A stretch of DNA of 64,000 bases from Argyresthia goedartella (lineage: Eukaryota > Arthropoda > Insecta > Lepidoptera > Argyresthiidae). Position 1 is the first letter of the stretch. Each line of letters opens with the position of its first letter. A model generated the notes under the pieces. It did no database searches, had not been told where the DNA came from, and worked only from the letters and a program-made list of their open reading frames with translations. This document shows, piece by piece, positions 22,277-31,684 of this stretch. Position numbers and translations under genes: made by a program. Location: assembly GCA_949825045.1 (NCBI GenBank), contig OX463808.1, forward strand, positions 29,449,674-29,513,673, in the 5' to 3' direction.

Positions 22277-24090
22277 ATGGGAAATGACAGTTCTTTCGCA
22301 TCTGTGAGCCTGGTCGTTTTGTTTTTTTTTTTGTAGGTTCGTATTTAGCGAAACTGTAACAGTCTTCGTTAACAGATCTCTATGTTTCTTGAAACAAACC
22401 AATCAGGAAAGAGCACGCTAGCTAATGAATGAAATGAAATTTGAACTAGTTGATAATTAAATTCATACTTTTTGATGGTTTACAGGAGGGGCTATATTTG
22501 TACCATTCTAAAAACAGGTGGTGTATAAAACAAATGTATGAAGGTCATCTATGTTTGACTTTATTACTATTTTGGACACACTAACGTGTAATTATAATAA
22601 ATCAACGAATCCAAATAATGTTTGAATCAGAAATAATACATAAAAATATACTAAACTTTAGGGTACTATATATTGAACATCACCATTTTGGTGCAATTCA
22701 ATTGGAATAAAAGCGCAATTTGCAGAGAAAGGCAAATGACTTAATTAAGATCAAGTAAGAATCCAGTTATTTCCATAATTCTTATTAGATCTAGAGAAAT
22801 TCCAATTAAAATTATAAAAGGGGGGCCCAAGGTCTCCGCCTGTGAGCCTGGTCATTTCCCCCACTGACGAAAGGTTAAGTGAAACTCACGTACCCGGAAG
22901 TGTAGCCGTTGAAAGCTCTGAACAAAAAGAAATTGTGGAAGATTCTATTTTCAAAGAGTTCAAAGAGGGGTTTAAATTACTTTCTAAAAAAAGTTTAGAT
23001 ACACCTAAATTAGAATGTATGTCGTGTATGAAACTTTACTGTTCAAAGGATATATCAAATCTACATCGTTTGCGAAAGTCTATTTCTACAAATGTTTGGT
23101 CACAGCTAATTGAATACTATAGTTCTAAAAATATGGATCACTCCCCACATTTATGCCATACATGTCTCACAAAGATTCGCGCTAACCAAATTCCAGCTAC
23201 ATGTGTACTTAATAACTGTTTTGTCGATACAATTCCATCGGAGATAAGCCAGTTAAATGATTACGAGAAGCTTTTAATCCAGCGTGCGAAAGCATTTCAA
23301 GTAGTTGTATCGATGAATCCTGTAGCGAACAAATCGTTGCCAAACCGAGAAATGGTGAAAACATGTAAAGGTAGAACTTTTCATTTACCTTTGCCTTTAG
23401 AGGAAACATTGAATAAATTGCCGAAACCGGAAGATCCTATTAACATAAACCAAGAAGTTTACATAATGCTAAGAGGACGACCCACAAAATCTAAGATTAT
23501 TTGGGAAGACATCGTCGACATTAATAAAATCTATGCCGCACTGTGTTATCTGAAACAAGTAAACCCGCTTTACTCTGAAATAAAATTACCAAATGACCCA
23601 AATCATTTATTTCAAACAATCAACGAAAATTTACAACATGTAGTCGAAACCAATAATAATAATAAAAATTCTATAAATGCTTTAGATACACTTTTGACAC
23701 AAATAACTGAGGATAGTAACTTAATAGATTACGAGCAATATACCATATATCCCCTGTATGAAAAAAGAAGAAATGCTTTAATATCAGATCTCTATCAAAT
23801 GAAGACAAATAATACGGCACCTATATACTCAACAGACAAGAATCTTGATGTGAAATGTTTTCCTTATTTGTACCCAGATGGGAAATTCGGCCAGTTTCAT
23901 ACGCGTCCACAGAAGCTCACGTCAAGTGAATATATTAAATCCAGATTGATGTCAAAACATTCACGATTTAGATTAGATCAACAATTTTTTATTTTTTTTA
24001 CTGCACGATAAGAAAGTCCGCCAGTTGAATTCGGGACTATTTTATAAAATGAATACAATCAATCAAAAACAAAAAATTACTGCTGAATAG
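22277..24090 (+). pseudogene. Helentron Rep, N-terminal part
   Basis: The likely start is ATG at 22277 (MGNDSSFASVSLV), upstream of a later insertion. The frame resumes after the insertion at 22842 and is open to 24011. Features are a cysteine-rich segment (CMSCMKLYC and, later, HLCHTCLTKI) resembling a zinc-binding module, then a region typical of the entry to the Helitron Rep domain (CFPYLYPDGKFGQF, then YIKSRLMSKHSRFR). A frameshift in the T-rich tract at about 23987-24000 and an in-frame TAG at 24088-24090 separate it from the next segment. I infer one continuous ancestral Rep-helicase gene with the following two entries. Confidence 0.7.
22316..22853 (-). mobile_element. retroposed fragment inside Rep, 14-bp target duplication
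   Basis: CTGTGAGCCTGGTC occurs at 22302-22315 and again at 22840-22853. The 524 bp between begin with GTTTTG and a run of T, that is, a poly(A) tail on the minus strand. Removing one copy with the insert restores an open reading frame across the site, so this is an insertion and not an intron; no splice acceptor is placed correctly. The inserted sequence is AT-rich and matches no coding family I know. It could be a LINE, SINE or processed-transcript 3' end. Confidence 0.8.
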
Positions 24091-24099
24091 TATTTACAG

Positions 24100-25623
24100 A
24101 TGTTAAATAATGATGAATTAGAAGGAGATCTGACTGCTATATTTGCAAGATTGAGAAACACTGAGCAGTACTGGAAAAAACCCAGGAACGACGTACATTG
24201 CATGACACAACACTATGGACCGGCTACTTGGTTCCTCACTATGAGCCCGTCGGAGTGGTTGTGGGACGATTTAAGGGATTACTTACTGGAAGTTAACTCG
24301 AGTGAGATGGCCAATAAGACGACAAGTGAATTAGTAGCCCTAGATCCTGTATCCACTTCTCGTTTCATTGATAATAAATTTCATGCAACATTACATTTTC
24401 TCACTTCCGCCAGTAAACCTCTTGGAGAAATCGAGCATTACTTTTGGAGGCGTGAATATCAGTCCCGTGGAGCCCAACATTTTCATTTGATGTTGTGGGT
24501 GAAAGGAGCTCCTGTGCTTCATGATTCTCCAATTGATGAAGTAGCAGCTTTTATCTCCAAATATGTTACATGTGAAGTACCTAAAAAAAAACTTGCTCCA
24601 ATTCTTCACCAACGAGTCATGGGATACCAAACTCACAAACATAATAAATATTGTATGAGAAGAAAGAAAACAAAGAAAGGATTTATATCGGTGTGTCGAT
24701 TTGGTTTCCCACGAACAGTTACTGATACTCTTACTATTAGAGATACCGCTGAATCAGTCGCGGCCAGAAAAGCTCTTTGTCCAAACCAACGTTTATATAA
24801 TATTGTACGCAAAAAAGAATCTGAGTTGATAAATGATTACAATCCAGCTGTACTACTCGCATGGAACAGCAATATTGATATCCAATATGTAGGCGAAAAA
24901 ACTGCTATACTCGACTACTACGTCACTAAATACACAACGAAATCTGATAAAACACACGAGCTGATTGATTTCGATGACATAAACTCTACAAAGAGCTTGA
25001 GAAGTCGCTTGTTTAACATTGGACTAACATTGTTGTCAAATCGCGAGTGCGGTGCATTAGAGGCCAGTGACACGTTGTTGGGTATCTCATTGTATGCTAC
25101 TGATCCCCAGACGACAATTAGGTGGCTAGACGTCAACATGAACCGCAATCGAAAAGTAAAGTCTAAAATAGAAATGACAATGCTAAATCCTGATTCCACA
25201 AACATTTATTACGAATCGTGGATAGACGATAAATATCCAACTAGGCCAGGAGAGTTAGAAAATTTGAACTTGTATAATTTTTCTAAATTCTATGATGTTG
25301 TAAACAAACGCCCGGTTTCTAACAAAGCAGAATACTATGCCTTAAATGGAGGAAAGACTTATTTAAAGAAAAGAGACAGATCTTATCTCATAAACTTTTA
25401 CATGTACGAGGTTGAACAAATGCCTGAAAAATATTATTATTCTATGCTTTTATTGTTTAAGCCATGGCGTAAGCAACAAGATTTAAAGATGGGATTTGAA
25501 ACATTTACTGAAGCTTTCAACTTTGCGAAAGATCATATGAAAAATGAACTGAAGCATGTCAATTTACGTATTGAATTACAAAATCAGTTACAAAAACCTT
25601 TGAAATGGTGGGGTCTAAATTAG
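24100..25623 (+). pseudogene. Helentron Rep, HUH endonuclease domain
   Basis: 507 codons open. Residues 122-133 hold the HUH motif (H127-F-H129 in SRGAQHFHLMLW). Residues 273-281 hold the two-tyrosine motif (YYVTKYTTK, with Y274 and Y278), spaced as in rolling-circle Helitron Rep proteins that nick and join single-stranded DNA. All key residues seem intact. The segment is continuous in frame with sequence before it except for a TAG at 24088. It is cut off at its end by a frameshift near 25605-25612 (a run of G in ATGGTGGGGTC), after which the helicase continues in another frame. Because intact elements encode Rep and helicase as one protein, this is a broken part of one gene. Confidence 0.85.
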
Positions 25624-27317
25624 CTGAACTAAATGAGGAGATTGAAAATGATGATGAAGATATAGGTCCGGATAATCCCTTAGATTTTGAGGCGCATGAA
25701 GCGGTCAATGCGATGGATGATTTTAATAATATAAACAACGAAGAAGATGACAATAATTTAGATGAAATGATTAGTAAACTTAATAAAAATCAAAAGAGTG
25801 TGTTTAATATGGTGACAGAAACTATGTCTAATGATAGCGAAATTCTTCGTTGCTTTATAAGTGGTACTGGTGGGACGGATAAAAGTTTTATTATCAAAAT
25901 TATTAAAGTGTGGGTACAAAAACATTTAAATAAAAAAGTAGCCGTAGCCGCCCCAACGGGTATCGCGGCCTTTAATGTCAATGGATTGACGATTCATAGA
26001 TTGTTGCAATTGCCAGTTGAACACAAACAAACGCCCAAATATAGACCACTTTCTGATGAGGTTCTCCAAGTTCTGCGGTCAGACTTGAAAGACGTTGTTT
26101 TATTTATAATCGATGAAGTATCCATGATATCAAATATCACCTTGGCTTATATACATATGTGACTGGCAGAAATATTTGATATAATCGATGAAGAAAACGG
26201 GTGGTTTGGTAAACGGAATATCGTGGTACTTGGAGATCTTTTACAGCTCCCACCTGTTAGGGAAAATTCTCCTTTTTTAAAACTAACGACTCTAGAAGTA
26301 AGCAAGTTAATAGGCGCTCTTAATTTTCCGAATATATGGGAAGATCTTTTTAAATACCAGGAGTTGACACAAAACATGCGGCAGTTAAATGATATGGAGT
26401 TTGTAGAAATGCTTCTAAGAATAAGAATAGGAATCACTACAGAAGAAGACCGCCGTATATTATCTGAACGTTTGATTAAATTTAAATCTGATTCTAACGA
26501 GGGTAGATTACATGAAATAGCTGAATGTCTGAGCCGGCTTCCTGCAGATACAGTTTGTTTGTTACCGACTAGAAATATGACTCAGCAACTAAATGATGCA
26601 ATATAGCAAGCTATTCCTTATCCGGAAATTATACTTAAAGCCACAGATAGTGTTGATTGTCCCAGATATCTTGAAAAAAGAGCTCGCGAGTCTATTGAAA
26701 AGTATGAGGAGGATGCTTCTATGACAGCTGGCTTAGAAAAAACTATAGTTATTAAAGAAGGTGTGAAAGTAATGCTTAAACGAAATATAGACGTTTCTTT
26801 GGGTCTGGTCAATGGTGCTATAGGCTTTGTTGATAAGGTTGAATGGGATTTGAACGACAATAGAAAAGCAAAAAAAGTTGTAGTAATTTTTAATAACGGT
26901 CTCAAACATGAACTAGCACCTGTAAAATCTAAATTTGAAATTATGAATAGAGCATTTGTTCACCGTGAACAATTTCCAATCTGTGTCGCCTATGCTATTA
27001 CTATACATAAAAGTCAAGGGCTAAGTTTGAATAATGCTCTAATTGATATTGGGTCATCCACTTTCTCATGTGGGCAAGCTTATGTAGCACTCTCTAGAGT
27101 GACTAGTTTGCAAGGTGTCCACCTTATAAATATTGACTTTAAAGCACAACAGTCAGCTATAGTCGAATATAATCGCCTAAGAGCCAAGTATCGCCCTGAT
27201 CTTTTGCTTATAACAAACAGTAAACCGACGAAGAAAAAAGGCAAAGACAGAGAGTGGGCTATGAAAAAAGGTTCTGATGTTCAAGAAATACATCCCAAAA
27301 AAAGAAAGAGAAAATGA
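25605..27317 (+). pseudogene. Helentron PIF1-type helicase
   Basis: A single frame with two in-frame stops: TGA at 26160-26162 and TAG at 26604-26606. Helicase motifs in order are Walker A (GTGGTDKS, residues 87-94, where the usual glycine before lysine is aspartate), AAPTGIAAFN, Walker B (FIIDEVSM, D170 and E171), GDLLQLPPV, TQNMRQLN, and near the C-terminus TIHKSQGLSL and CGQAYVALSRVTSLQGVHL. These identify a superfamily 1 PIF1 helicase, which unwinds the strand displaced during rolling-circle transposition. The first stop is consistent with a single C-to-T change of an arginine codon. The C-terminus is lysine-rich and is partly duplicated downstream. The product cannot be functional. Confidence 0.85.
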
Positions 27318-27509
27318 ACAAAATAAAAAAACTACATTATTTACAAATAACTTATGTTTTGCTTATAATAAAAAGTAAACCGACGAAGAAAAAAGGCAAA
27401 GACAGAGAGTGGGCTGTGAAAAAAGGTACATCTGATGTTCAAGAAATACATCCAAAAAAAGAAAGAGATAATGAACAAAGTAAAAAATACTATATTACTT
27501 ACAATAACT
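27200..27509 (+). repeat. 155-bp tandem duplication at the helicase 3' end
   Basis: The segment with AGTAAACCGACGAAGAAAAA at 27219 recurs at 27374, 155 bp away, with flanking TTTTGCTTATAA also repeated. The second unit differs by small indels and lies beyond the helicase stop. Confidence 0.85.
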
Positions 27510-27579
27510 TTAGCATTAAAAAACCCCCGCATAAAAGCAGACTTCCAGTTTCATCACCAGGTCTTATCATCGGGTGTTA

Positions 27580-28075
27580 TTAAAAGGTCTCATAACAACA
27601 AATCTAATGAGCCTAAACTCGATAAATTTACTACTACGCATACCAGGGTTCCAGGTCCTACCTTCGAGCTTCGCACTTCATCATCAGATCAGCTCGATGG
27701 TACTATATTCTCAAAGGTCTTGTCACTACGAGTCTAATGAGCACAAACTCGATGGGTTTACTAGTATGCATCCCAAGGTTGCAGCTCCCACCTTCGATCT
27801 TCGCACTCCATTATCAGATCAGCTCAATGGTACCATATTCTCAAAGGTCTTGTCACTACGAATCTGATGAGCCCAAATTCGACGGGTTTACTAGTAAGCA
27901 TCCCAAGGTTCCAGCTCCCACCTTTGATCTTCGCACTCCATCATCAGATTAGCCCAATGGTACCATATTCTCAAAGGTCTTGTCACTGCAAATCTAATGA
28001 GCCAAAATTCGACGGGTTTACTAGTAAGCATCATAGGGTTCCTACTTCCACCTTCGAAGTCCATCATCTGACAAG
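27580..28075 (+). repeat. 130-bp minisatellite, about four units
   Basis: TCAAAGGTCTTGTCACTACG-type motifs occur at 27581 (diverged), 27711, 27841 and 27971, an exact 130-bp period. Each unit also contains AACTCGATGGGTTTACTAGT-like and CCACCTTCGATCTTCGCAC-like blocks. Short arrays near one end are a known feature of Helentrons and their non-autonomous relatives. The overlapping open frames in it are by-products of the period. Confidence 0.9.
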
Positions 28076-28210
28076 ATCGACATGTACCACAACAACATGC
28101 TCCAAGAAATCTACTTTCGAATAAAAAAAACAATATTCAAATTGGTTTACCCGTTTACGCTCTGCGAGCTGAGAGACAGACACACAGAGTGACTCACACG
28201 TCAAAGTTAT

Positions 28211-28242
28211 AACACCCCTTTTGCCTTCGTTAGGCGGGGGTT
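28211..28242. terminator. probable Helentron 3' hairpin
   Basis: AACACCCC and GGGGGTT form the arms of a hairpin around TTTTGCCTTCGTTAGGC, followed by TTAAAA. Helitrons end in a short hairpin that acts as the replication terminator; position and shape fit, but no second copy was available to confirm the exact end. Confidence 0.45.
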
Positions 28243-28288
28243 AAAAAGGTGTAAGACAATTACGCTGTACTACATCTGTACTGCATAT

Positions 28289-28375
28289 GTATTAACACAG
28301 TGCTTTCAGTTTTGACATCTGTCATTTCTCATACAAATACTGACTTGTTGTGCTATGAAAGCTCTGTGTTAATAC
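28289..28375. mobile_element. small palindromic MITE
   Basis: The arms GTATTAACACAGTGCTTTCA and TGAAAGCTCTGTGTTAATAC are inverse complements at 19 of 20 positions, around a 47-bp loop. It lies just outside the Helentron 3' end. Confidence 0.55.
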
Positions 28376-28424
28376 AGCTAAGATATAGATTACATAATAG
28401 TATGAAAAATCATACTGAAATTAA

Positions 28425-28592
28425 TGGTATTCTTTGGTATAGGTGGTTTTCATAGACACATTGGTAAGATGAGATGTCTTTTCCCCGGAGTCCTTTCGTC
28501 TAGGTATCAGGGCATACAATCAGATACCCAACAACTTATCAGTGGCCTCTAATGCACCGCACTCGCTCTTTGTAGACTTCCCTTATCAATAT
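28425..28592 (-). pseudogene. Rep fragment of a second Helentron
   Basis: On the minus strand, 60 bp around GAGTGCGGTGCATTAGAGGC match the Rep gene at about 25043-25103 with roughly 85% identity by eye. The encoded residues CGALEATDKLLGI, a stop, then LYALIP parallel CGALEASDTLLGISLYATDP. Beyond this block the match fades. About 47 bp present in the intact Rep are missing before it (CTACAAAGAGC joins directly to CGAGTGCGG). It is a scrap of a related element, abutting the long palindrome. Confidence 0.75.
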
Positions 28593-29044
28593 GCATCCCG
28601 GATCTAATGCAAATTACAAAAAGAAATGAAATCCCACAAAAAACATTTTCATGTAAAAATAAAGCCAAGAAGAGGTAAACAAAAAGTTATCAGATCTCAA
28701 GTAGAGCCAAGCTTCTAACTCTACACGCCCTAACAGTACAACCCTAACTTCACAAACTCTAACACCTTACTCAAAATATGTGGCTTGGCCGTTTCACTAC
28801 CGTCACATGAGCTTAAGTTGGAAAATGCAACCAGCGAAACGGCCAAGCAAGCCACATATTTTGAGTAAGGTGTTAGAGTTTGTGAAGTTAGGCCTGTACT
28901 GTTAGGGCGTGTAGAGTTAGAAGCTTGGCTCTACTTGAGATCTGATAACTTTTTGTTTACCTCTTCTTGGCTTTATTTTTACATGAAAATGTTTTTTGTG
29001 GGATTTCATTTCTTTTTGTAATTTGCATAAGATCCGGGATGCAT
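28591..29044. repeat. near-perfect 455-bp palindrome
   Basis: The left arm 28591-28795 and right arm 28836-29044 are inverse complements. I count about three mismatches and one 4-bp insertion (AAGC) over about 205 bp, with a 40-bp loop (ACTACCGTCACATGAGCTTA to GCAACCAGC). The outer ends are ATGCATCCCGGATC and GATCCGGGATGCAT. There is no coding signature. Transcription from either strand would give a long double-stranded hairpin. A transposon foldback, an endo-siRNA hairpin locus or a fold-back assembly artefact are all possible. Confidence 0.9.
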
Positions 29045-29055
29045 AGCCTGCAAGA

Positions 29056-29320
29056 GCCCTAACTTCACAAACTCTAACACCTTACTCAAAATATGTGGCT
29101 TGGCCGTTTCACTACCGTCACATGAGCTTAAGTTGGAAAATGCAACCAACGAAACGGCCAAGCAAGCCACATATTTTGAGTAAGGTGTTAGAGTTTGTGA
29201 AGTTAGGGCTGTACTGTTAGGGCGTGTAGAGTTAGAAGATTGGCTCTACTTGAGATCTGATAACTTTTTGTTTACCTCTTCTTGGCTTTATTTTTACATG
29301 AAAATGTTTTTTGTGGGATT
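29056..29320. repeat. direct duplication of part of the palindrome
   Basis: Starting at CCCTAACTTCACAAACTC (29057), the sequence repeats 28742-29005 at a 315-bp offset with very few changes: 55 bp of left arm, the loop, and most of the right arm, ending at TTTTTTGTGGGATT. It therefore forms its own shorter hairpin and could also pair with the larger one. Confidence 0.9.
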
Positions 29321-31613
29321 AATTTTTAACCTCAGAGGAACTAAACTCTTTTCTTACCCACTCTGTGTTTGTTACAAACACCTGTCGCCCTCATTGTGGA
29401 ACTATTTGACAGTTTTCTTCCCCATTGATATTTACTAAGCTGACCAAAAATTTACATAAATAACGGTCTCTTCAGTCGGATAATTGGATGACTATCTTCT
29501 AATTCCAAACATCCTCTCCGTAGTTTTTAATAGCACGAATGTTAAATAATAATTAACCCTTCAAATAATTTGATTTCCGAGAAGTGATAAAAGTAGACAC
29601 GTCTAATGACAAAATGCCGCCTATTTCGTGTTCACGTTAACACGTGGTGTTAATTACCGGTGGACGAGCGAAGCCGTGTATAGAAAGAAAATATGACATC
29701 TCCGACTACGAAAATGAAGAGTCTGACACATAATGGACACAATGAATGAAGAAAAGTATCACCTGTCATTCGAAGGAAATGGTTTCGCTCATATTAATAA
29801 TGATCATTTTTCTTCAAATATTAGAAGTAAAAGGTTATACTGGTGTGTGATCATTTGGCCTCTCTGTATGTTGGTTGCAGTGTTTAAGAAACATCTTTGT
29901 TAATATATCTTTTCTTATTTGCTAAAGTCAATCTACAGCACATTGACGTTTAATGTAAGTAAAATGTGACACTTTTCAAAAAAAAAAAAAAACGATCAAT
30001 TTGTGTTACTGAATACGGCGCAGCTCATGTTGTCATAAATTTAGCAATCAAATTCAAGATCAATTTAAATTTAATTTAACGGCTCCAAGACAGTTTTTTA
30101 TGGAGATTGGCATGCCTATTTTGAAAAATCATGATTTCTGGGGCCAGAGATGAATCGAAGGTCGAAATGTGTGAAATTATGTTTTTTTTAAACACCCATT
30201 GCGAGAAAGCCGAGTTTAAAGTCCAAAAAAAAACAGGCAACATGACAGTCATTTTGTCTCTAAAAAAATATGCGCGGGATATTTTAGGTTATTTGTTTGC
30301 GATATGTTTTTTTTAAGAGCTGTTTTTCAAACTTTTTTTGGATGACGAATGTCGGTAAAAGTCTTTTAAAGTTGCCTATTTTTTCTCAGATTACTCGCAA
30401 AGGGTATAATTTTAGAAATACATAATAACACGCATTTGTTTGTAGTAATTTACTCTTACAATCGACACCGTTTCCTCATTGACACAGGATAGACGAGGCA
30501 ACGAACGGTTTTAGATGGAAAAGTCGAAAGCAGAACTTCATTGGAAATTTTGTTCATAATGAAACCTAATAAAATTCTGTACAACTTCGATTTTTTACAT
30601 TTTCTACCTATTCCCAATCTAGGTCTAGGATATGAAAGAATCGGAAAATATGTTTTTTTTGTGGACAAATGTCAACTACAAGTTTGAAAAACATCAAACC
30701 CTAACTTAGTTTATAGTTTTCGTGTGCATCGTAGATACTTCACTATGTAATCAACAGAAGAAAGAATAAATAATAACGTCATTCAAAAATACTGGTATCT
30801 ATATCTCTATACGGTACTCTACTAATTATGGGCTTGCATTGGTTCTTTGATAGAAAAGAGATATAGGGTAGCTATGAGGTTAATTAATATTATGTTTGTT
30901 TCTTTTGTTTTGTTTATACGGGGACGTAGAAAATTTGTGTAACCAAAAACTGGGTCGTAATATAATTGTAGTGAAACGATTAATTTTTATAAGAATTTGG
31001 TTTATTTTATGGTTTAATATGATCGGTTTAACTTAGCTTTAGCTAAAAGCGTGTAGCCTTTTCGTCTAGGTATAGCCTAACCTAAGAGAGTTTTTTGTAA
31101 AGAACTAAAAACAGGGATTGGAGTAAAAAATATGCACAAGCGAAGCGGTCGGAAATGCGAACAAAATCTAATAAATAAATAAATAATTTCTAATATTCTC
31201 GTCTTATGCTCAAGCAATAAATTTCCTGTGGTCTTCCGAAGTAGCTGTCTCGCTAGGTTCATTCTAAATCTCGTGAGTAACTACAGTACGTAATTCACGC
31301 GTGTATATACCCTAACAAGGAACGTGTTGGGCTGTCATTATAAATCATAAGCTGTCATCGCCGCTATGTCTCTGTCGCGTTGGTAATTTTAATCAACCGT
31401 ATGACGGATTTATTGTTATCACTGTATGTGTACGGTTCTGTGATTGGTGGTTTGCGCTTGGTGCTTCAATACACGAAAGAGAGACAAATCAATAAAACAG
31501 TGTATTATCATAGCAGGTGCCATATTTTGTATGTTTATGACCACACAGAGTCAGGTGTGCAGAGCAGAAGCTATTTGCCGGAAACGTAAGAAAATTTGAA
31601 ATTGTTTCAAAGT
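29321..31613. other. no gene recognised
   Basis: About 2.3 kb of AT-rich DNA. Open frames of 60-70 codons on both strands (30131-30316, 30456-30668, 31077-31262, 31380-31589) lack motifs. There is an A run near 29979-29992. No repeat of other window sequence was noticed, so it may be unique host DNA. Confidence 0.35.
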
Positions 31614-31684
31614 AATGTCATTGGTCAGTAAAAAACCTTTGACTTTAACGTTCATATTACATTTTTTTACTGGCCAATGACATT
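31614..31684. mobile_element. 71-bp palindromic MITE or hairpin
   Basis: AATGTCATTGGTCAGTAAAA at the left pairs with TTTTACTGGCCAATGACATT at the right with one mismatch, around a loop of about 27 bp. It is non-coding. Confidence 0.5.

Larger units (their letters stand above)
18641..28250 (+). mobile_element. Helentron-type Helitron, decayed, with nested insertions
   Basis: In order: a probable 5' leader (18641-19130 and 19641-19984, with a GGGGCACGGAAGTGCCCC hairpin and repeated GGGGATG-AGTTTGTATG phrases), an OTU-protease gene, a Rep with HUH and two-tyrosine motifs, a PIF1-type helicase, a 130-bp minisatellite and a 3' hairpin. This gene set is characteristic of animal Helentron/Helitron-2 rolling-circle transposons. 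Three later insertions are nested in it: a SINE (19133-19640), a LINE end (19996-20522) and a retroposed fragment (22316-22839). All genes carry stops or frameshifts, so the copy is dead. The 5' limit is inferred from leader-like sequence and is the least certain part. Confidence 0.7.

Noticed and set aside
22302..22853. Intron in the Rep gene (GTGAGC at the left edge)
   Set aside because: A 14-bp direct duplication flanks the insert, the left edge is poly(T), and no AG acceptor lies at the right place; retroposition explains all three.
27435..28133. Four overlapping open frames of 71-100 codons
   Set aside because: They repeat with the 130-bp minisatellite period and encode no domain.
28591..29320. 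CRISPR-like or satellite array
   Set aside because: There is one large inverted repeat and one partial direct copy; no regular short repeat-spacer pattern exists, and the genome is eukaryotic.
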